The position numbers and the translations under genes are program-made. From positions 18,989,701 to 19,053,700 of the forward strand of contig NC_087252.1 in the NCBI RefSeq assembly GCF_037042905.1: DNA of 64,000 bases. Direction: 5' to 3'. The DNA comes from Lytechinus pictus (lineage: Eukaryota; Echinodermata; Echinoidea; Temnopleuroida; Toxopneustidae). Below the pieces are notes generated by a model. That model saw only the letters and a program-made list of their open reading frames with translations, was not told the DNA's origin and did not search any database. Of the stretch, positions 57,063 through 64,000 are shown piece after piece; position 1 is the first letter of the stretch; every line of letters starts with the position of its first letter.

Positions 57063-57727
57063 GATTCTTTATTTATTCATCAGTCCTAAATCCAGAATGG
57101 CCGCTGTGGCCACCAGAGACGACAAGGACAATTAAAGTACTTGATAAGCCTTGTCATCGGGAAAAGTTTTGAATTCTGGAAAGAACAATGTAGACGGTGG
57201 TGTTCCCCCGACTTTTACAATTGTTTAGAAACAAAATGCACGCCTTACACATGTAGGCCTACACAAAATATATGCATAACATAAAGATGTTTAACATACG
57301 GTTTCGTATAAAAAGGACAGAATTGAACGCAAAATTAGTAATGGATCTTTGATTTACATCACCTGGGGCCCGTTGCATAAAACTTTTGACATAATTTTTT
57401 TTTTTTTTGCCAGAGTTTTTTTTTATAGCAAAAGTTTTATCCAAAGGGCTCCTGATAGAGCAATATAAAGGTATTAAGTTATTTTTCTGAAAAAGGGGAC
57501 TATTCAATGGAAACGATTGATTATACGCATAGTAGGCAACTCACTTTAAATTGGTTTAAAAAAAAGATTCATTACACATATGGTTACTCATTTTAGAATT
57601 GCTATAGTCTGACATTGATGGCATTCATAGTAATGGGGAATTTTCCTTTATGTTTCATTTTATTTTTATGATTCAATGGTCTGGATTGTTTAATCATTTG
57701 ATATTTCTGTATCTCTTCGTAAAAAAA
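57063..57727 (+). other. 3' untranslated region of the receptor gene
   Basis: Noncoding sequence from the stop codon to the first polyadenylation signal. It includes a MITE relic at 57366-57451. No other feature seen. Confidence 0.5.
57366..57451. mobile_element. Eroded MITE of the GGGGCCCGTTGCA family
   Basis: Starts GGGGCCCGTTGCATAAAACT and ends AAGTTTTATCCAAAGGGCTC, its imperfect complement, with poly-T in the middle. The outer end matches the MITE at 40210, though inner sequence differs. Located in the probable 3' UTR. Confidence 0.6.
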
Positions 57728-57733
57728 AATAAA
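57728..57733 (+). terminator. Candidate polyadenylation signal of the receptor
   Basis: AATAAA about 670 bases after the stop codon. Another lies near 58264, after the 135-bp duplication; either could be used. Confidence 0.4.
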
Positions 57734-57881
57734 CAAGGGCTCTCTTTGTGGTTTGTATTTTAGTGCAGTTTAAGTAAGTATTCATTATACCATTAAAAAT
57801 GAGCCTGTACAAAGACAAGTATAAATATATATTAATGGATATTTGCAACAAATATTAGCATAAAGTGTTGACGCTACGTAT

Positions 57882-58151
57882 GTAGTTTGCCATTGCACTT
57901 GGATTTTGATTCATGATATTTGAAGACGTACTGTTGTAATCATTTGTTTACAGTTCCCATAATGCTTGTAATGATGTGAAATTGGCAATGGATTTATTGA
58001 ATGCAAATAGAACCTAGTAGTTTGCCATTGCACTTGGATTTTGATTCATGATATTTGAAGACGTTCAGTTGTAATTATTTGTTTACAGTTCCCATAATGC
58101 TTGTAATGATGTGAAATTGGCAATGGATTTATTTAATATAAATAGAACATT
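57882..58151 (+). repeat. Tandem 135-bp duplication
   Basis: Two copies start at 57882 and 58017 and share 'gtagtttgccattgcacttg' through 'ggcaatggatttatt' with only a few differences. Recent origin is likely. Confidence 0.95.
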
Positions 58152-58279
58152 GTACGAATAATGTCATATACACTTTGATCTCTTACACATCTTATTCTTA
58201 TGAAAAAATGTTATTTTCATATCGCAGTCAGTCTTGTATATTCTTTACCGGAAATATGAAATAATAAAATCTGAAATCT

Positions 58280-58750
58280 TCAAGTGAATAGTATAATTAT
58301 CTGAAATAATGTAAACTTCTTTGTATGTTTTAAGATAATTGAGTAAAAAGATTGAAATTCACGTAAGAAAGATTTACGGGTATCATAATAAGTGAGGAAA
58401 AAGATATTCCAATGGGTATATTTCATGTTTATTGACTTGTTATCAAGAGTAATTTCAAACTTCATATTTTCAGAGAGGGATTTCTTAAAGGAAGATAAAT
58501 ATTTCCCATTTATTATAATATTTTATTAATATGTGTATATCCCTATTAATTTTCCCCTTTTTTGAAGTATAATGCTATTTGCTATCGTCATATATTTCAA
58601 ACTGAAAGATGTTATTTGGTTCGGATGCTTTCCTTCAAACGTTACTAAAAGATATCTCAAAGTAATATAAATAGCAGGGCCCACAAAGAGGACAGTTTTC
58701 GGAACTGATGTGACTACTCTGGGTAAATATATCGTTATCATTATTATCAT
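58280..58750 (-). pseudogene. Decayed L1-Tx1-like LINE C-terminus
   Basis: On the - strand: VPKTVLFVG, then SLKYMTIANSIILQKRGKL, and in another frame MKFEITLDNKSINMKYTHWN. Order and spacing parallel the end of the Tx1-like copy at 30991-31260 (FLAFKYVHFCKF ... IEYVLAKKNGKLPVHFKKW). Frames are broken. Confidence 0.45.
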
Positions 58751-59259
58751 TATTAATTAGTCTGTAATTTGATGTATTACCAATTTAAACTTTTTATGTA
58801 ATCACAGTAATCAAGCAATTGTATTTCCCCTTTGTTTTTCATACATCATGTAAATATTATACATCTAGTTTTGTAGTATCATGGTCAATAAAAAAGATTT
58901 GTTTTAAATAATAAATAAATTACTTTTTTTTTCTTTTGAGGGGGAATGAGATGGGTCGAGCTCAAACACTTAAATGTGCGATAAAGTTCAAAATGTGTTA
59001 TCAAATCCATAATGTTGTTGTCCTGAACCCTTAACCTTGCATTTGCAAAATAGCATGTTTTATACAACACAAATACTAATAACACATCCCAATCCACACA
59101 CAATCATACAACCACCCCCTCCACATACACACCCTCACTCACACACACACACACCCTCTCAAGCACTGGAAACGCCGCCTCACTTCTGACTATATTCATT
59201 TTCGTTTGATATATATATACACATATATGCATGATATATACAATATATAAATATATATA
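58751..59259. other. Noncoding DNA with simple repeats
   Basis: A CA-rich patch at 59095-59155 and TA-rich sequence at 59210-59259 that serves as the Tc1 insertion target. Confidence 0.6.
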
Positions 59260-60245
59260 CACTCGGCAAAAAAAGTTCTTGGACACTTAGAAAACTTTAA
59301 ATATTTCATATAGATATTTGATTAAAGGCAAATTAGTGTATGTCAACATGACCAGACAATATTCCTTCCTCTTCCAGTATGACATGACATTTTCATGTTA
59401 ACAGCCATGCATGGGCGGTTAAATGCTTTAAACAATATAAATGTCAGTAAAAGAAAATTGCAAGAAATGGACAATTCAAAAGCTAATGATCATGGCCATC
59501 CTGTAGGCATACATTCAACAATTTCAACAGGGGGTTGTTCCCATCGAGCGAACATTGTCCAAATATTTCTGGATGACCACAATGTTCAGCGCTTGGATAC
59601 ATGGCCCGCTTGTTCACCAGACATGAACCCGATTGAACACTTGTGGGATCAGCTAGGAAAATCGGTCAATCAAAGAATTCAACCAGGAGACACTCTTCAA
59701 GATGTCCGGCTTTATCTCCTGGAAGAATGGGACAAAATCACCCCAGAGCAAATTCGTCGACTTGTGACAAGCATGCGACGTCGATGTGCTGCACTCATTC
59801 AGAGCAAGGGTGGACAAACTAGATATTGAATTTTCTTTTGCTTATGCCAAGATACTGAAATTTGACATTTTTTTCATCGACTAACTTTGACTTAAAATTC
59901 CAGTGGAATAGCAATGCATCCAAGGTGGATAACTTTCTCTTCTCATTTAGAGTGGTATTTGACTTTAAGTTTGCTTTTATCATTTAATGGATATTCATGC
60001 CACATAAACTTTCACAACTGAAAGAATGACTGATCGTTTTATTGCAATTTTCTTTTACTGACATTGCTATTGTTTAAAGCATTTAACCGCCCATGCATGG
60101 CTGTTAACATGAAAATGTCATGTCATACTGGAAGAGGAAGGAATATTGTCTGGTCATGTTGACATACAATAATTTGCCTTTAATCAAATATCTATATGAA
60201 ATATTTTAAGTTTTCTAAGTGTCCAAGAACTTTTTTTGCTGAGTG
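59260..60245 (+). mobile_element. Internally deleted Tc1-like element (986 bp) with long TIRs
   Basis: Starts CACTCGGCAAAAAAAGTTCT and ends with the complement finishing TGAGTG, flanked by TA on both sides (59258-59259 and 60246-60247). The inverted ends extend over about 200 bases (to about 59465 and from about 60042). The inside keeps only the C-terminal part of a transposase. The size, TA target and motif are typical of a Tc1/mariner non-autonomous derivative. Confidence 0.92.
59395..59829 (+). pseudogene. Tc1-like transposase, C-terminal remnant
   Basis: An open frame of 144 codons whose first part is TIR sequence. The conserved remnant begins near IVQIFLDDHNVQRLDTWPAC and includes SPDMNPIEHLWDQLG, the third catalytic acidic residue (Glu of the DDE triad) in its usual context. 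The N-terminal DNA-binding region and the first two catalytic aspartates are missing, apparently by internal deletion. It cannot be an active transposase. Confidence 0.85.
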
Positions 60246-60365
60246 TATATATATATATATATATTATATATATATATATATGAAGAGAACAATGGTAGTC
60301 GTAGCTTAAATCAAGGTTCCCCAGAGCTATCTATCCTTTGGAAAAATTGGTGATACCGAAAACAT

Positions 60366-60435
60366 GTCTCTGCCGGGAATCGAACCCGGGTCCCAGCTTT
60401 GAACGCCAGTGCCTTAACCACTAGACCACAGAGAC
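60366..60435 (-). tRNA. tRNA-like gene, UCA anticodon (copy 1)
   Basis: On the - strand it folds as a cloverleaf: acceptor GTCTCTG/CAGAGAC perfect, 3-bp D stem, anticodon stem CTGGC/GCTGG with loop GTTCAAA (anticodon TCA), T arm CCGGG-TTCGATT-CCCGG. The variable loop is only three bases. The Pol III A box (TGGTCTAGTGG) and B box (GGTTCGATTCC) are intact. UCA would read the UGA codon; it lacks the long extra arm of a true selenocysteine tRNA, so it is probably a tRNA-derived repeat. Confidence 0.5.
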
Positions 60436-60758
60436 GGGTTAATGGCTAGGGCGACCCCGATCCGGTTGACCGTCAGATAGACAGATTTTCGGCACTATAC
60501 CAATTATAATTTCCTTTGTCGGGTGTAGGTGACAATGACAAGCCGCCATGCCTCAGCTGGATCAAAGCTATTACAGTACACGTATGGGGGAAAGTATACA
60601 AATGTGTGAAATTATACATGTACAACAGCTTTGGCAACTCTTTTATTTAAATATTTTGTGAAAGAAATGGATGAAGAGAACAATGATAGGCGTAGCTTAA
60701 ATTAAGGTTCCCCAGAGCTATCTACCCTTTTAAAAAAAATTGGTGATGCCGAAAAAAT

Positions 60759-60795
60759 GTCTCTGCCGGGAATCGAACCCGAGCCCCCAGCTTTA
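60759..60795 (-). pseudogene. tRNA-like copy 2, truncated
   Basis: Retains the acceptor 3' strand and T arm but ends in the anticodon loop at the junction where the repeat orientation flips. One substitution in the T stem (CCGAG-type change). Confidence 0.7.
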
Positions 60796-61023
60796 AATAA
60801 AAGAGTTGCCAAAGCTAATGTACATGTATAATTTCACACATTTGTATACTTTCTCCCATACGTGTACTGAATCAAAGCAATAGCTTTGATCCAGCTGAGG
60901 CATGGCGGCTTGTCATTGTTCAAAACCCACCTACACCCGACAGAGGAAATTATAATTCGTATCGTGTCGAAAATCTGTCTATCTGACGGTCAACCGGATC
61001 GGGGTCGCCCTAGCCACTAACCC

Positions 61024-61094
61024 GTCTCTGTGGTCTAGTGGTTAAGGCACCGGCGTTCAAAGCTGGAGGCCCGGGTTCGATTCCCGGCAGAGAC
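61024..61094 (+). tRNA. tRNA-like gene, UCA anticodon (copy 3, best preserved)
   Basis: 71 bases: acceptor GTCTCTG/CAGAGAC, D arm GTC-TAGTGGTTAA-GGC, anticodon arm CCGGC-GTTCAAA-GCTGG, 4-base variable loop, T arm CCGGG-TTCGATT-CCCGG. All stems pair, with one G-T in the anticodon stem. A and B boxes are intact. The same UCA anticodon as copy 1. Functional status is uncertain because it sits in a repeat family. Confidence 0.55.
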
Positions 61095-61431
61095 ATTTTT
61101 TCGGCATCACCAATTTTTCCAAAGGGTAGATAGCTCTGGGGAACCTTGATTTAAGCTACGCCTACCATTGTTCTATTCATCCATTTCTTTCACAAAATAT
61201 TTAAATAAAAGAGTTGCCAAAGCTGTTGTACATGTATAATTTCACACATTTGTATACTTTCCCCCATACGTGTTCTGTATCAAAGCAATAGCTTTGATCC
61301 AGCTGAGGCATGGCGGCTTGTCATTGTTCAAAACCAACCTACACCTGACAAAGGAAATTATAATTGGTATAGTGTCGAAAATCTGTCTATCTGACGGTCA
61401 ACCGGATCGGGGTCGCCCTAGCCACTAACCC

Positions 61432-61493
61432 GTCTGTGTGGTTAAGGCACCGGCGTTCAAAGCTGGGGGCCCGGGTTCGTTCCCGGCAGAGAC
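61432..61493 (+). pseudogene. tRNA-like copy 4, D arm deleted
   Basis: Lacks about nine bases of the D arm/A box and one base of the T loop (TTCGTT). Anticodon loop GTTCAAA is kept. Clearly defective. Confidence 0.75.
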
Positions 61494-61640
61494 ATTTTTT
61501 CGGCATCACCAATTTTTCCAAAGGGTAGATAGCTTTGGGGAACCTTGATTTAAGCTACGCCTACCATTGTTCTCTTCATCCATTTCTTTCACAAAATATT
61601 TAAATAAAAGAGTTGCCAAAGCTGTTGTAGATGTATAATT

Positions 61641-61646
61641 TCACAC

Positions 61647-61689
<43 letters not shown>

Positions 61690-63323
61690 TTTGATATGAG
61701 TTTCCCATTGTATGTTTAGAATAGATTACCGTGATGAATGCTTAGCAAACATTTATATAGATGAAGATTATGGTGGCAATTAGTTCCCATATCTAACGTT
61801 GAAACCGGTAATTGTTACTTTTAATTAAAGAAAATATACTTTTCATAGCTACATTTTGTTATGTGAAATGAGCGGCAGTCATTTTTATTAATTTAGGTAA
61901 GCATCAATATTAGGTATCTTATATATTGCGTTAGATCAGAAAGCTAGATTTGAATATTATTTTTGGGGTAGTTGTTGGTTGAAATATAAATAAGTGATGA
62001 TAAGAATGACCCTATCTGCTAAATTTTGACATTTCTAATATATTTTTAAGCGGTAAGGTGAGGATAAAGACCAATCCTGAGGAATTTAGACATTTCTACC
62101 CAAAATTCATGTGATATTAGATTTCTTAAATTTCATTGTTTTAATCACAATACGCGTTTTGGTAAAAGTATGATAAATTGATCTAAAAAAAATTTAAACA
62201 TAGAATGAATGAATATTCTTCATATATAGGTATTCATGATAACACGGACTAAATTGGAATAAAGTAAACTAGGAAATCTCTAACTGACACAGGTCAAAGA
62301 TATAAAAAAATCGCCTATTATTTGCGACACTCAGTTCATATAACTTAGGGTGGGTGTATATATTTCATGGTAATTTACTAAAAGTAACTCTAAACTTTTA
62401 ATTTGGACAAGTTGATTTTACGGGTTGTTACATTGTTATGATTTCAGTGCAATAACGTGAGTTGTCCCCTAGAGCAAACATTACATGATGGGAACATTTA
62501 TTGCAAGTAAAATTATTTTAAGTTTGTTTTTTTTTTCTTCAAATTATGACTCATTTATGTTTTAATAAGTAGACATGCATTTTCCCATGTTTGGTTAAGG
62601 AAACGGTCTTTCAATCATTAACTCAATTGATTTACAGCCTCTCCCTCTAGCCTGCCAATAATAAATGCAATTCAAAATACACTGTATAATCAAAAGAAGT
62701 GTGGAGGTATTTGAATACAGGTGTTAATAAGAATCCATATCCAATAATTATTCGCCTGTACATAGTATTACGCGTTATGCCAACAATACAGCAACAGATT
62801 TCTGTTTGTTTCTGTTTCTGTTTGTGGTAACTCCCGTAGGAACTCGGCAGGACAGCATTTTGCTGGTGAACGCCAAGCTGGTATAAAACCAATTACCTAT
62901 GAAAAATTTCGTCACACAACACCTGTCAAAAATCTGGTTGGTTTAGTCAGTTAGTCATTTTTTTCCTGCGATAAACCCATTTACTCTTGATCCCTAAGTT
63001 ATCACTCATTGCCATTCTCCTCTTTATAGATTCTTACAAGAACGTTTCATCTATGTTCAAAAAAAAGTTTATTAAACAAATTGTTGATTATTACCTCTTA
63101 TATTCTGTCTAAATTAAAATTATGTAGATGGAAAGTCAATCCAAAATATTGTGGTCATGGACCAATTCAAAATTGGACTGATTGGATGGAAACTTTCGAT
63201 TGAATAAGATTGAATTCTAAATCTACCAGACTGAAAAATTCAATCCAATGTTGTTATTGGCCCCTGCTCGGAACCCATTTCAATCTAAACAATTAAGAGA
63301 GTTCACCCTTCTCAACATGATAC
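61641..63323. other. Noncoding DNA, no gene seen
   Basis: Starts with an AT microsatellite (61651-61686). The rest is AT-rich with no recognisable frame, RNA or repeat boundary. Confidence 0.5.
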
Positions 63324-63499
63324 TAGTCTGCAGGCACAGAGCCTTAATTTCACAATTCGCATAGTGCATAATTCAGTCTGAAGTAATGAGACTAGATACA
63401 ATATGTAGTCTGGCTGGCTCTACAGACAGAGTCTTTGGATTCTAGTCTTCACTGTAGACCTGTTATTGGTGTCAAATATGAGTCTGTGACTGCAGACTA
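63324..63499. mobile_element. 176-bp MITE-like element with TAGTCTGCAG ends
   Basis: Starts TAGTCTGCAGGCACAGA and ends with the complement of TAGTCTGCAGTCACAGA (16 of 17 matching). Flanks CATGATAC and TTTGATAC agree in six of eight bases, compatible with an aged 8-bp hAT-type duplication. No coding capacity. Confidence 0.6.
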
Positions 63500-64000
63500 T
63501 TTGATACAGTCACACCAACGAAATCGTTCAAAATCGACCGATGGTATGTCACTGGAAATAACGTAATACGTTTCGGGGGGTCTTGAAATCGTTTCGCTTG
63601 TGTTTCTATGGCATAGAAATCACAGTGGTTTCATAAATCCTGGCTGGCCTTTTATTATCTGATGGCGCTCTTTCATAAGATCAAATGTATACCCATGCGG
63701 CAAACTGTGGACTCGTGGCTCATTTTGCCTAATGGATAACTTTTAAAGAGCGATCAAAGAATTTGCCTATGCAACCATTTTATTTTTATTTACCTTTTGC
63801 ACCGATCATTTTCTGAGTGCGTGTGGCCTTTTTAAAACTCCCCAATCAACACAACTAGTATTACTTATTTAATCCTGTTGTATGTCGCCTAGAACAGTCA
63901 GGTGCAGTACTTGACTGAAAGTGACCTGATAGAGACTGGAGCAATAAATATCTCTGGACATTATGTAGGTCTTTGAAACAGTTACAATTAAAGATTCGAT
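63500..64000. other. Noncoding end of window, nothing recognised
   Basis: No frame or motif supported. Confidence 0.5.

Larger units (their letters stand above)
60281..61640. repeat. Head-to-head cluster of about 400-bp repeats each holding a tRNA-like gene
   Basis: Units on the right read forward: 'aaataaaagagttgccaaag' recurs at 60795, 61203 and 61602 (periods 408 and 399). On the left the same wording is reversed (60281-60794), so the cluster folds around 60795. Each unit contains 'ccagctgaggcatggcggct', 'ctatctgacggtcaaccgga', a tRNA-like segment and 'ctctggggaaccttgattta'. Neither arm has a protein-coding frame. Confidence 0.85.

Noticed and set aside
61024-61094. A genuine selenocysteine tRNA
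   Set aside because: Although the anticodon is UCA, the molecule lacks the long variable arm and extended acceptor/T stack of tRNA-Sec and exists in several decayed copies.

Overview
This is AT-rich animal nuclear DNA from a repeat-dense invertebrate genome. The best guess is an echinoderm, probably a sea urchin. That rests on spliced genes with GT-AG introns, Penelope-like, L1-Tx1-like and CR1/L2-like retroelements, hAT/Tc1/piggyBac-type DNA transposon relics, a TU-like foldback element, and dispersed repeats built on the palindrome GCGAGCGCGAAGCGCGAGC. The organism is inference; nothing here identifies a species. No bacterial features (operons, CRISPR, rRNA) are present.

The main host gene lies on the + strand from 24316 to 57062. 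I reconstruct 13 coding exons giving one 1179-residue open frame: a signal peptide, three Ig-like domains, one transmembrane helix, a 7-codon microexon, then seven consecutive modules that look like death-fold domains. Every internal exon is symmetric (phase 1-1), so each domain is a self-contained cassette. At 5099-5992 lie two exons closely matching the last two exons of this gene. They are the 3' end of an upstream paralogue, so the window cuts into a tandem family. I know of no described receptor with this architecture. Ligand-triggered death or innate-immune signalling is inferred from the domains only. A second, smaller host gene is proposed on the - strand (17435-19772, three exons, 84 residues, unknown function).

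The rest is mostly mobile DNA. 1-5000 holds pieces of a hAT-type non-autonomous family and pyrimidine-rich DNA. 6110-9155 is a TIR-bounded element with a 160-bp tandem array. 9.7-24 kb is mostly unique or low-complexity sequence with a SINE-like unit, two minor tandem repeats and the small gene. Intron 3 of the receptor (26934-47514) is a 20.6-kb transposon trap. It holds a 7-kb element with long inverted ends, in which LINE and hAT pieces are nested, a second hAT-family array, a broken Penelope-like element carrying a MITE, and a 5.2-kb foldback element whose two arms each carry the same C2H2 zinc-finger gene in opposite orientation. After the receptor come a LINE relic, an internally deleted Tc1-like element (59260-60245) and a cluster of tRNA-like repeats with UCA anticodons arranged head-to-head (60281-61640). 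The last 2.4 kb is noncoding apart from one small MITE-like unit.

Functional links: the receptor exons keep intact frames and splice sites across all this transposon load, so the gene is probably functional. The foldback in intron 3 means the receptor pre-mRNA should contain a hairpin with roughly 2.5-kb arms.
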